Source of the DNA: an uncultured Kiritimatiellota bacterium
GTDB taxonomy: Bacteria; Verrucomicrobiota; Kiritimatiellia; RFP12; UBA1067
Assembly (NCBI GenBank): GCA_934635385.1
Contig: CAKTZI010000086.1
Location: 1 to 7,021 of the forward strand
DNA length: 7,021 bases
Direction: 5' to 3'
The first letter of the stretch is position 1. Each line of letters opens with the position of its first letter. Shown one piece after another: positions 1 to 5,512 of this stretch. A program made the position numbers and the translations under genes. A model generated the notes under the pieces. That model saw only the letters and a list, made by a program, of their open reading frames with translations. It had not been told where the DNA came from and made no database searches.

Positions 1-708
1 TCATGCGTTGTCGGCTATCAGACGGTGGATGCAATTCAGCGTGGCAAGTTCAAGGCGCTTGCCGTTCAGTTCGAGAATGTCGCGGGCGGCGAGATCGCCG
101 TCAGGGATCTCGTGACGGTCGCGAATCCGGCGGGAGGGGTTGTCTTGAACACTTCGTCGGATCAGATTTGGGTTTGGGACACAACGGCGGCTGATTGGGT
201 GAAATATTTCAGCCGCAAGCCGCGTGGCGAATCGACGATCACTTGGTGTAAGGCGGGGGAAACGACTGAAACGACCGATACCCTTGCAGCAGGCACGACA
301 TTCTTCTTTTATCGCGGAGGTTCGGCGACGACTTCGTTGACGCTTGCGGGAGCCGTCAAGGAACTTGCTGGACAAGAGCAGTATACTGTCACGCGCGGGA
401 AGTTTGTTTTCATGTCCTATCCGTGGCCAGTCGCACTGTCGATTGCTGGGTTTGATGCCAATCAGGCTTCTCCTTCTGGTGGACTCGTTATCAATACAAC
501 GTCAGACCAGATTTGGCGCTGGAACACGGAAAAGGCGGACTGGGACAAGTATTTCTGCCGCAAGTTACGCGGTGAGACGGCTGTCACATGGTGCAAGGCG
601 GGCGAGACGTCCGAAACAACCGACTCAATCCCGGCAGGCGAAGGATTCTTCTTCTATCGCGGCGGCTCAGCGACGGAGACGATCACCTTCTCCGCGCCGG
701 CGAACTGA
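1..708 (+). CDS. Secreted VVGY-type repeat protein, 5' partial
   Basis: The reading frame is open from the left edge (frame 1) to TGA at 706-708, so about 235 C-terminal residues are present and the start and probable signal peptide lie outside. It begins SCVVGYQTV. The GTG at 25 is in frame but falls after the VVGY motif, so it is unlikely to be the true start. The protein holds two related modules of about 72 residues (nt 133-348 and 478-693), about 67% identical by hand alignment, with shared blocks SDQIW, KYF.RK, TWCKAGET and FFFYRGGSAT. It ends ITFSAPAN, comparable to LTFPAPEL and ITFPGVEL in the two other members here. I infer an extracytoplasmic, beta-rich surface protein; the molecular role is unknown and I recognise no named domain. 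A PEP-CTERM gene follows 65 bp downstream, as for the member at the right edge. Confidence 0.75.
   Translation, partial: SCVVGYQTVDAIQRGKFKALAVQFENVAGGEIAVRDLVTVANPAGGVVLNTSSDQIWVWDTTAADWVKYFSRKPRGESTITWCKAGETTETTDTLAAGTTFFFYRGGSATTSLTLAGAVKELAGQEQYTVTRGKFVFMSYPWPVALSIAGFDANQASPSGGLVINTTSDQIWRWNTEKADWDKYFCRKLRGETAVTWCKAGETSETTDSIPAGEGFFFYRGGSATETITFSAPAN
133..348 (+). repeat. Internal module, copy 1, of the left VVGY protein
   Basis: This 72-codon unit recurs at 478-693 with a period of 345 bp (115 codons). About 48 of 72 residues match by hand alignment, with no internal gaps. Divergence is much greater than in the paralogue at the right edge, so this duplication is older. Confidence 0.7.
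478..693 (+). repeat. Internal module, copy 2, of the left VVGY protein
   Basis: Second copy of the 72-codon unit at 133-348. It keeps SDQIW, ADW, KYF, TWCKAGET and FFFYRGGSAT, and leads directly into the C-terminal ITFSAPAN. Confidence 0.7.
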
Positions 709-773
709 TTTGATTCCTAAGCGGCAAAGTGTCGCTTGGACAATCAATGCAACAGAAACAAAGGAAAACAACA

Positions 774-1337
774 ATGAAAAAACTGATGATGGCCCTTGGG
801 GTGGTCGCGACGGCGTGTTCGCTGCAGGCGGCCTCCTTCGTATGGGGGTTCGCGAACGCAGAAACAGTCGCCAAGGACGGCAAGTATTTCGGCGAGGGGG
901 CCTACGCCAACGCTTCGGCATTTCTCTATCTCGGCACGGTCGGCCTGTCGAACGGCAAGTTCGACTTCGGCTCGGCCACGCTCTTGGCCTCTGTGCAGGG
1001 GATGGATTCTGCCGCGTACAACTGGGGCGACTTCACGGCTCCGGGAAGCAACTCAAGCGATCTTGTTGACGCGGCGGGCGGACAGTCCTACACGCTCATC
1101 CTCGTGGACAAGGGCGGCGTGACCGACCTCAACAGGTTTGACGGCAACGCCATCCTGGCCTACGGGACGAGCGGGAATGAGACAATTCCCGGCGCGGGCG
1201 AGAACGTCTACTACGCCTCGTTCACGAACGACACGCAATACGGCGCGGCTGACTGGCAGGCCGTCCCCGAGCCGACGAGCGGGCTTCTGCTCCTCCTCGG
1301 CGTCGCAGGCCTCGCGCTCAAGCGCAAGCGTGCGTAA
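774..1337 (+). CDS. PEP-CTERM sorting-domain protein A
   Basis: A 187-aa secreted protein. Residues 1-19 form a signal peptide (MKK, hydrophobic core, likely cleavage after SLQA). Residues 165-167 are PEP, 171-182 a hydrophobic segment and 183-186 the basic KRKR: the three-part PEP-CTERM signal known to direct exosortase processing at the cell envelope. The body shares weak features with the two other PEP-CTERM proteins here: a W shortly after cleavage, a KY/KF.G motif near residue 37, and a YTLILVDKG strand-like block near 106. I chose ATG 774 over an in-frame codon at 729 because AAAGGA sits 8 bases upstream and a signal peptide begins exactly there. It lies 65 bp after the VVGY gene, probably cotranscribed, and is followed by an intrinsic terminator. 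The function of the body is unknown. Confidence 0.9.
   Translation: MKKLMMALGVVATACSLQAASFVWGFANAETVAKDGKYFGEGAYANASAFLYLGTVGLSNGKFDFGSATLLASVQGMDSAAYNWGDFTAPGSNSSDLVDAAGGQSYTLILVDKGGVTDLNRFDGNAILAYGTSGNETIPGAGENVYYASFTNDTQYGAADWQAVPEPTSGLLLLLGVAGLALKRKRA
1264..1306 (+). repeat. PEP-CTERM coding repeat, copy in protein A
   Basis: This 43-nt segment, which encodes the PEP box and the start of the hydrophobic stretch, is identical to 5751-5793 on the opposite strand. Within it, the 23 nt at 1269-1291 are also identical to 3095-3117 on the opposite strand. Synonymous positions are conserved too, although the gene bodies upstream do not align. Confidence 0.85.
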
Positions 1338-1387
1338 TTGCCGGCTTCATGCGGTTGGGCGACTCTCAACCTTGCGACAAAAGAACG

Positions 1388-1418
1388 CCCTGCGGTCAAG
1401 ACCGTGGGGTTTCTTTTT
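1388..1418 (+). terminator. Intrinsic terminator after PEP-CTERM protein A
   Basis: A 10-bp stem (CCCTGCGGTC with GACCGTGGGG, including two G-T wobbles) closes over two A residues and is followed by TTTCTTTTT. It lies 50 bp after the stop at 1337 and separates the surface-protein pair from the TA promoter at 1459. Confidence 0.8.
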
Positions 1419-1458
1419 CACTCAGCAACCATCCAGTCTCGGCATCACGCCCGGCGCG

Positions 1459-1488
1459 TTGACAATCGGGTTGAAGATTCTGTATAAT
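1459..1488 (+). promoter_or_regulatory. Consensus sigma70 promoter of abiE pair 1
   Basis: TTGACA at 1459-1464 and TATAAT at 1483-1488 both match the consensus fully, with an 18-bp spacer. Transcription should start near 1495, giving a leader of about 27 nt with a good ribosome binding site (AAGAGGA, 1508-1514). GTTGA occurs at 1458, 1470 and 1499. GGGTTGAA (1468-1475) and TTGAACCC (1500-1507) form an imperfect inverted repeat flanking the -10, a candidate operator. Confidence 0.85.
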
Positions 1489-1521
1489 GCGTCCGTTTGT
1501 TGAACCCAAGAGGACTGACGA

Positions 1522-2103
1522 ATGAACGCAAGGCTGAAAGACTACTTCTCTTTGAACGACTACCTCCGCACGGACGTCGCGGTGACGCTTGGCGTCTCCC
1601 GCGCCATCCTCTCAAAACTGGTCGCAAGGGGCGAACTCCAGCGCGTGGCGCAGGGGGTCTACGCCTTGCCGGACGCCCTCTCGGATGAACTGGCCCTTAT
1701 CGCAGGTCGCTCCCCGAATCTCGTCTTCTCGCACGAGACGGCCCTCGCGCTCCACCGCCTCCACAACCGAATCCCGGCGAAGCCGTCCGTGACCGTTCCG
1801 CTGGGCGCGAATGCGCCGCACAGCGTCGCCGCGTCCGTCAAGGTCTACCGCGTCCGCCCAGAATGCCACAAGGTGGGCCTGTCGGAGGCGTTGACGCCAT
1901 TCGGGCACCGTGTGCCGTGCTACGACCCGGAGCGGACAATCTGCGACATCATCCGCTCGTATTCGCGCATGGACATCGAGACATACGCGAACGCGCTGCG
2001 AACCTATGTCGGCGGGCGCCCGGACTTCCCGAAGCTGATGGCGGACGCCCGCGCGCTCGGCGTCGAGGCGAAGGTGCGCAGGGCAATCGAGGTGCTGGCA
2101 TGA
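1522..2103 (+). CDS. AbiEi-family antitoxin / transcriptional regulator (TA pair 1)
   Basis: A 193-aa cytoplasmic protein. Residues about 12-50 form a winged helix-turn-helix (VTLGVSRAILSKLVARGEL, then the wing RVAQGVYALP). Residues about 66-193 resemble the AbiEi C-terminal domain, with VFSHETALALHRL at 68-80 and ERTICDIIR at 137-145. In characterised AbiE systems AbiEi represses its own promoter and neutralises the AbiEii toxin without forming a tight complex (type IV TA). The start is supported by AAGAGGA 7 bases upstream and by the promoter at 1459. The gene overlaps the toxin gene by 4 bp (ATGA), indicating translational coupling. Family assignment is confident; the cellular target and any anti-phage activity are not shown by the sequence. 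Confidence 0.88.
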   Translation: MNARLKDYFSLNDYLRTDVAVTLGVSRAILSKLVARGELQRVAQGVYALPDALSDELALIAGRSPNLVFSHETALALHRLHNRIPAKPSVTVPLGANAPHSVAASVKVYRVRPECHKVGLSEALTPFGHRVPCYDPERTICDIIRSYSRMDIETYANALRTYVGGRPDFPKLMADARALGVEAKVRRAIEVLA

Positions 2104-2960
2104 GCGGCAACGCGCAGTCGATGAGCCTCCGGGCGAAGGTCAACAACTTCGCGAGGGCAAGGGGCGTCTCGCCGCAGCACGCCCTGCAGGCGTTCTTTGC
2201 CGAACGCCTCCTCGCGCGGATCGAGAAGTCGCGCTACAGGAAGAACCTCGCCGTCAAGGGCGGCACGCTCATGAGCGCAATCCTCGGCATCGCCCAGCGG
2301 ACTACGATGGACATTGACGCGACCGTGATCGGAATCCGGCTGGACGCGGATTCGGCGAAGGAACTCGTCGCGGAGGTCGCCGCCACGGACGTCGGGGACG
2401 GCATTCGGTTCGACCTCGACCTTTCCGCGCCGAACGCGATTGCCAAGGACGACGGCTATGCCGGATTCTCGGTCGGGCTGACGGCGAGCGTTGGGAGCAT
2501 CCGCTTGCCAATCGGGATTGACCTGACGGTCGGCGACATCATCACGCCCAAAGCCGAGCGACGGCAGTTCGCGACGATTCTTGACGACCGGGTGAAGATC
2601 TCCGTCTACGCCTACACGGTCGAGACGCTGGTCGCCGAAAAGCTGCAGACGGTTCTCCGTCGCGGAGACGCGAACACGCGGCCGCGCGATTTCTACGACC
2701 TGTATATGCTCAAGGAGCGCGGCGCGGTTGACAGTCCGCTGCTTCGGCAGGCGGTGATTCGCACATTCAGGAACCGCCACTCGGAAGACGCGCTCCAACG
2801 ATGGCGCACTGTGATGGCGGCTGTCGCCGAATCGGGCGCGATGCGCCGTCAATGGGAACGCTACCGTTCGAGTGCGCCGTATGCGAGAGGCATCGCGTTC
2901 GAGGCGACCGTCCGCGCCATCCAGACGTTTCTTGAGGCGGTCACGGGTGAAGCGGGCTGA
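2100..2960 (+). CDS. AbiEii-family nucleotidyltransferase toxin (TA pair 1)
   Basis: A 286-aa protein, typical of the AbiEii/AbiGii (DUF1814) family. Nucleotidyltransferase motifs occur in order: KGGT at 53-56, RTTMDID with the D71/D73 metal-binding pair, IDLTVGD at 140-146, and ETLVAEKL at 175-182 followed by RPRDFYDLY at 194-202. Family members use NTPs to modify targets; the mycobacterial relatives (MenT) act on tRNA 3' ends. All four motifs look intact, so it should be active and needs its antitoxin. I chose ATG 2100 because it overlaps the antitoxin stop as ATGA and gives the expected N-terminus; the upstream in-frame extension lies within the antitoxin gene. The substrate here is unknown. 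Confidence 0.93.
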   Translation: MSGNAQSMSLRAKVNNFARARGVSPQHALQAFFAERLLARIEKSRYRKNLAVKGGTLMSAILGIAQRTTMDIDATVIGIRLDADSAKELVAEVAATDVGDGIRFDLDLSAPNAIAKDDGYAGFSVGLTASVGSIRLPIGIDLTVGDIITPKAERRQFATILDDRVKISVYAYTVETLVAEKLQTVLRRGDANTRPRDFYDLYMLKERGAVDSPLLRQAVIRTFRNRHSEDALQRWRTVMAAVAESGAMRRQWERYRSSAPYARGIAFEATVRAIQTFLEAVTGEAG

Positions 2961-2979
2961 CAGCCGACAAAACCGCGAA

Positions 2980-3036
2980 GCCGCCCTCGATACAAGGGCG
3001 GCCCCGCGTGTAGGCGCGGTCACGACAAGCGTGACC
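2980..3036. terminator. Tandem hairpins between converging genes
   Basis: Between the toxin stop (2960) and the PEP-CTERM B stop (3049) lie two perfect hairpins: GCCGCCCT/AGGGCGGC (2980-3002, 7-nt loop) and GGTCACG/CGTGACC (3018-3036, 5-nt loop). Neither has a strong T-tract. On the - strand the first is followed, after a short GC-rich stretch, by TTTT. They probably act as a two-way transcription barrier. Confidence 0.6.
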
Positions 3037-3048
3037 CATCCGCATGCA

Positions 3049-3510
3049 CTACGCCCGCTTGCGGCGAAGTGCCAAGCCCGCCACGCCGAGGAGAAGCAGA
3101 AGCCCGCTCGTCGGCTCAGGGACGGCCTGCCAGTTGCCCGGATCTTGCGTGGCTGTGGTCATATTCCCGAAAGTGATGTTTGCAGTGGAAGTTGCCTGAG
3201 CCAAAACATTTTTTGTTGTTGAGGTAAATGACTTATTGTCGTCTTCATAGACGAAAAAGAAATCATAATAAGTCCCTGCCAACAAAGAATCGTTCGAGAA
3301 TGTAGTTGCAGATACCGCACCTGCTGAGGAAGAGGTTACAGTACTCACCGCCACATTCACACCATCAATAACAGCATAGAGAGTTACAGTTCCAACGAAC
3401 TTATCAACCCCATTGGCGGCATACAGATTTCCTGCCGACCACTTATATGTAGCTGCTTGCGTGACAAAAGCCATTGCAATTGCTGCTACAAGAATCATGA
3501 TTTTCTTCAT
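3049..3510 (-). CDS. PEP-CTERM sorting-domain protein B
   Basis: A 153-aa secreted protein. The signal peptide spans residues 1-19 (cleavage after VTQA), PEP is at 131-133, the hydrophobic stretch about 137-148 and RRKR 149-152. The body shares with protein C an N-terminal ATxxW, DKFVGTVTLY against TKYAGNAYFF, a strand YYDFFFVYEDD against KYNFFFVLVDGD, and NITFGN against QISFGS, so these are diverged paralogues. The start ATG has AAAGGA 10 bases upstream. Composition is split: hand counts give about 37% GC at 3181-3300 (body) but 72% at 3061-3120 (tail). The tail is near-identical in DNA to the other two genes, suggesting it was exchanged or converted. It follows the VVGY fragment by 50 bp. 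Body function is unknown. Confidence 0.9.
   Translation of the reverse strand: MKKIMILVAAIAMAFVTQAATYKWSAGNLYAANGVDKFVGTVTLYAVIDGVNVAVSTVTSSSAGAVSATTFSNDSLLAGTYYDFFFVYEDDNKSFTSTTKNVLAQATSTANITFGNMTTATQDPGNWQAVPEPTSGLLLLLGVAGLALRRKRA
3095..3117 (-). repeat. PEP-CTERM coding repeat, copy in protein B
   Basis: The 23-nt core is identical to 1269-1291 (protein A) and to the matching part of 5751-5793 (protein C). It sits in an AT-rich gene, so the composition change near this segment is abrupt. Confidence 0.8.
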
Positions 3511-3527
3511 TGTCTTTTGTTCCTTTG

Positions 3528-3557
3528 ATTATGCACGTCACACCATGCAACGCACAA
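3528..3557 (-). promoter_or_regulatory. Possible weak promoter of PEP-CTERM protein B
   Basis: On the - strand, TTGTGC (3557-3552, three of six consensus bases) and CATAAT (3533-3528, five of six) are 18 bp apart, the same spacer as the two TA promoters. It could let gene B be transcribed although the gene before it is truncated. The start would fall close to the ribosome binding site, and the -35 is poor. Confidence 0.25.
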
Positions 3558-3560
3558 AAA

Positions 3561-3899
3561 TTAGAGTTCAGGTGCCGGAAACGTCAAATACTGATTTACA
3601 GACGAACCACATACCCAAAGCCCTTGACCTGGCTGAAAAGAAATATTTGACACAAGTTCATTGTCGTCATTAACCCAACCGATTTGATCCCAATTTTCTC
3701 CGCCCGCATCCGTCCAGACATAGTTCTCAATAGTGAGGCCGGCAGAATCCAACCGCTGGATGGAAACATTGTTGTATGTATCATCGCCCACAGGTGTGAT
3801 ACTGGATATTGGCAACAAAGACGACCCATTTACGTTTACGAACTGAGCGGTAACCATTGTAGCACCAGCCTTGAGCTTGTTCTGCGCATAGCCGACAAC
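3561..3899 (-). pseudogene. N-terminally truncated VVGY-type protein (one module)
   Basis: The frame encodes VVGYAQNKLKAGAT and then a single module of about 98 residues that ends GQGLWVCGSSVNQYLTFPAPEL-like, matching the C-terminus of the right-edge protein (GQGLWVSGKS...YITFPGVEL). Upstream, the frame reaches a TAG three codons before VVGY, with no start codon and no signal peptide between. The first in-frame ATG (3857) would remove VVGY and leave a cytoplasmic 98-aa product. I read it as a gene that lost its 5' end, next to a hairpin at 3901-3921; translation from 3857 cannot be excluded. GC is about 43% at 3601-3660. It precedes PEP-CTERM B by 50 bp, preserving the pair order seen elsewhere in the window. 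Confidence 0.6.
3877..3899 (-). repeat. VVGYAQN-coding repeat, middle copy
   Basis: These 23 nt are identical, in the same orientation, to 6998-7020, although the proteins diverge immediately after (KLKAGAT against NLRDGSI). Thirteen nt of a closely similar sequence (CGTTGTCGGCTAT) also occur at 6-18 on the + strand. Confidence 0.9.
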
Positions 3900-3900
3900 A

Positions 3901-3921
3901 GGGGCGGCCTAATTCCGCCCC
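3901..3921. terminator. Hairpin abutting the truncated VVGY gene
   Basis: GGGGCGG and CCGCCCC form a perfect 7-bp stem with a 7-nt loop. It begins 2 bp from the VVGY-coding repeat and contains the in-frame TAG that closes that frame. It looks like a relic terminator brought next to the gene fragment by a rearrangement; no T-tract follows. Confidence 0.5.
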
Positions 3922-3976
3922 GTAAACACAGGCAAACGCACCACCGTTCCGTGAAGCGGAAGTGCCGAAAACGGCA

Positions 3977-4006
3977 GAAGGCCGTCCCCTTGCAAGGACG
4001 GTCTTC
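3977..4006. terminator. Long-stem hairpin downstream of TA pair 2
   Basis: GAAGGCCGTCC (3977-3987) pairs with GGACGGTCTTC (3996-4006), 11 bp with one G-T wobble and an 8-nt loop. Read on the - strand it is followed shortly by TTTT, so it may back up the terminator at 4108-4134. Confidence 0.5.
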
Positions 4007-4103
4007 CGTTGCGCTTAAGCGTGGCTGTAAAGCACCTTATAACTGGTTATGCCGTTGAGGAAATTACATCAAGTTCCGCAAGGTATGCGCATGGCGCGAG
4101 GCA

Positions 4104-4134
4104 GAAAAGCACGACCTGTCGTCAGGCCCGTGCT
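4104..4134 (-). terminator. Terminator overlapping the stop of AbiEii-like toxin 2
   Basis: On the - strand, AGCACG, CCTG, a 4-nt loop, CAGG and CGTGCT form a 6+4-bp interrupted stem, followed by TTTC. The toxin TGA (4124-4122) lies in the apex, so a terminating ribosome would cover the hairpin. Confidence 0.55.
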
Positions 4135-4949
4135 ATCTTGCCTATCAAGTCGTTAGCCCAGTCTATTGCCTCTGCGACCGTGGGCTTGACCGGGAGGTCG
4201 TACTTTGCGGCCTCGTATCCCGTCTCCCACGAGTCGCCGGCGGAAACCGCTGCGGGCCATGACTGCCGACGGCGGTGGGCGAACAGCCGCTCGCACGTCT
4301 TCCTGACGAGCGCGAGGTCTGGCGCGTTCTGCGAGAAGATGAGTTGAAGGTCTACGAGGTCGTGCGGACGATCCTGCGTCTGGTCGGTGAGGCCGTGCAG
4401 TTTCTGCGCAACCTGATGATGAAGCTTCATCAGCGGCACTGGCTTCGGATGCGGCAGCCCAAGCGCCGCGAACATTTCCGCAATGTCCGGGGCCAGCGCA
4501 TGGTCGGCTTCGAGCGTGTCGCCGACCTCGTTCGCGCCCATCTCGAGCCGCACCGTCACCCAGGGCTTGCGGTTGTATTCGAGCTTCACGTCGAACGGCC
4601 GCATGACATAGGCCGGCGGCACGCCATCCGGCATCGCAGGCTCGCGCTTCACGACATGGCCGGTAAAGCCGTGCCAGCCGGCATGGAGGGCGTCGTCGAG
4701 CCCTGCGATGAAAACGTCGATGTCAGCCCCCTGCGCGGCGTCCAGATCCTTCGTCACGCGCGTGGCGATGTCCCCGTACCGAAACTTCAGCGAGCTGCCG
4801 CCCTTGATTACACAGCCGGGCATGAGCTGCGCAAGAATCGTGTTAGCCACGGCGCGGCGTATCCTCTGCGCCTCGCCGAAGCGCGGTGCCAGACGTTCTA
4901 TCGCCATGTCGAGATGCCTTCTCGACAGAGGAAGCTTTATTTCGCCCAT
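4122..4949 (-). CDS. AbiEii-like nucleotidyltransferase toxin (TA pair 2)
   Basis: A 275-aa protein with a diverged AbiEii/DUF1814 pattern: VIKGGSSLKFRYG at 47-59, TKDLDA at 66-71 (D68/D70 as the metal pair), VTVRLEMG at 131-138, and MKLHHQVAQKLHGL at 174-187 followed by RPHDLVDLQLI at 194-204. This order matches the nucleotidyltransferase motifs of toxin 1, but the proteins share little else, so it is a distinct subfamily and not a recent duplicate. ATG 4949 overlaps the upstream antitoxin-like gene by 13 bp, with AGGGAG just upstream, indicating coupled translation. Motifs look intact. I infer a cytoplasmic toxin that adds nucleotides to an RNA or protein target; the substrate is not deducible. 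Confidence 0.88.
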   Translation of the reverse strand: MGEIKLPLSRRHLDMAIERLAPRFGEAQRIRRAVANTILAQLMPGCVIKGGSSLKFRYGDIATRVTKDLDAAQGADIDVFIAGLDDALHAGWHGFTGHVVKREPAMPDGVPPAYVMRPFDVKLEYNRKPWVTVRLEMGANEVGDTLEADHALAPDIAEMFAALGLPHPKPVPLMKLHHQVAQKLHGLTDQTQDRPHDLVDLQLIFSQNAPDLALVRKTCERLFAHRRRQSWPAAVSAGDSWETGYEAAKYDLPVKPTVAEAIDWANDLIGKIARA

Positions 4950-5476
4950 TGCCCCATCTCCCTGAGCAGGCGTTCCGCCTCGCCGAGGCGGAGTTCACCG
5001 TTTTGCTCGGCCTTGCGGACGCCGTCCGCAAGCCGCTCGTCCATGACCGATCCCCTGCAGGCTCGGATCGCGTCCGCAAGAGGCTGGCATGGGATGCCCT
5101 GATAGTAGTCGACGGCCCCTCCGCTCCTGCGCACGAGCCTTATCCAGGGCGGGAGCGTTCGCCGCACCCTGCGATCCGTCGCGATCTCGATGACGGGCGG
5201 ATTCACCAGCGCAAGGTCGTGCATCGCCAGCACGGACTCGCCCCACACGATCGCCCCATCGCCGCCAAGGAGGACGGCCTCCGCGTAGCCGTCGTACTCC
5301 GTCGGCAGGTAGTGCGTAGCAAGGCGATACACGCCGTAACCCTTGCGGACAAGGCGATTTCGTTTCGCAAGCGCGGACATTTCGCTTTTCGGCACACCAA
5401 GTTCGGAGGCTTCCCTCGTCGTTATGTAGCCGTAGTTGTCCGCCGCCTGCTCGTATATCTTTTCATAGGCTGTCAT
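4937..5476 (-). CDS. AbiEi-like antitoxin / transcriptional regulator (TA pair 2)
   Basis: A 179-aa protein. Residues about 15-52 form a winged helix-turn-helix (YITTREASELGVPKSEMSAL, then RLVRKGYGVYRL). The C-terminal part (about 75-179) has VWGESVLAMHDLAL and PLADAIRAC, reminiscent of the SHETAL and TICDIIR blocks of antitoxin 1. It precedes and overlaps the toxin gene by 13 bp. I chose ATG 5476 because the domain begins there, TATACT lies only 6 bp upstream and no ribosome binding site is visible, so the mRNA is probably leaderless. The frame stays open upstream for 68 more codons, through the promoter and the inverted repeat; I treat that as non-coding. It probably represses its own promoter and counters the toxin. 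Confidence 0.82.
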   Translation of the reverse strand: MTAYEKIYEQAADNYGYITTREASELGVPKSEMSALAKRNRLVRKGYGVYRLATHYLPTEYDGYAEAVLLGGDGAIVWGESVLAMHDLALVNPPVIEIATDRRVRRTLPPWIRLVRRSGGAVDYYQGIPCQPLADAIRACRGSVMDERLADGVRKAEQNGELRLGEAERLLREMGQWAK

Positions 5477-5482
5477 GCCAAT

Positions 5483-5512
5483 AGTATAGCAAAGATAGCG
5501 ACCTTTTGGCAA
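5483..5512 (-). promoter_or_regulatory. Promoter of TA pair 2, probably leaderless
   Basis: On the - strand, TTGCCA (5512-5507) and TATACT (5488-5483) are 18 bp apart, and the ATG begins 6 bp after the -10. Transcription should start at or next to the A of the start codon. The -35 is embedded in one of the ACCTTTTG boxes. Confidence 0.7.

Larger units (their letters stand above)
3900..4121. other. Non-coding interval with hairpins
   Basis: About 220 bp with no supported gene on either strand. It holds the hairpin at 3901-3921, an 11-bp stem at 3977-4006, a short ATAAC/GTTAT palindrome at 4039-4050, and the toxin terminator at 4108-4134. I saw no convincing promoter for the truncated gene at 3899. 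Confidence 0.5.

Noticed and set aside
344..1069. A 241-codon + strand frame across the VVGY and PEP-CTERM A genes
   Set aside because: It overlaps two better supported genes in another frame and has a low-complexity Arg/Ser composition.
1863..2099. Longer N-terminus for AbiEii toxin 1
   Set aside because: The extra 79 codons lie inside the antitoxin gene in another frame. The ATGA overlap at 2100 is the normal AbiE arrangement.
2004..3023. A 339-codon open frame on the - strand
   Set aside because: It is antisense to AbiEii toxin 1, which has clear catalytic motifs. The translation has the Arg-rich composition of a shadow frame.
3877..4010. Integron-type cassette with attC sites
   Set aside because: The alternating units and hairpins suggested it, but no integrase gene and no paired core sites of the GTTRRRY type flank the units, and units face both directions.
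4275..5102. A 275-codon open frame on the + strand
   Set aside because: It is antisense to AbiEii-like toxin 2, with no recognisable motifs and no ribosome binding site.
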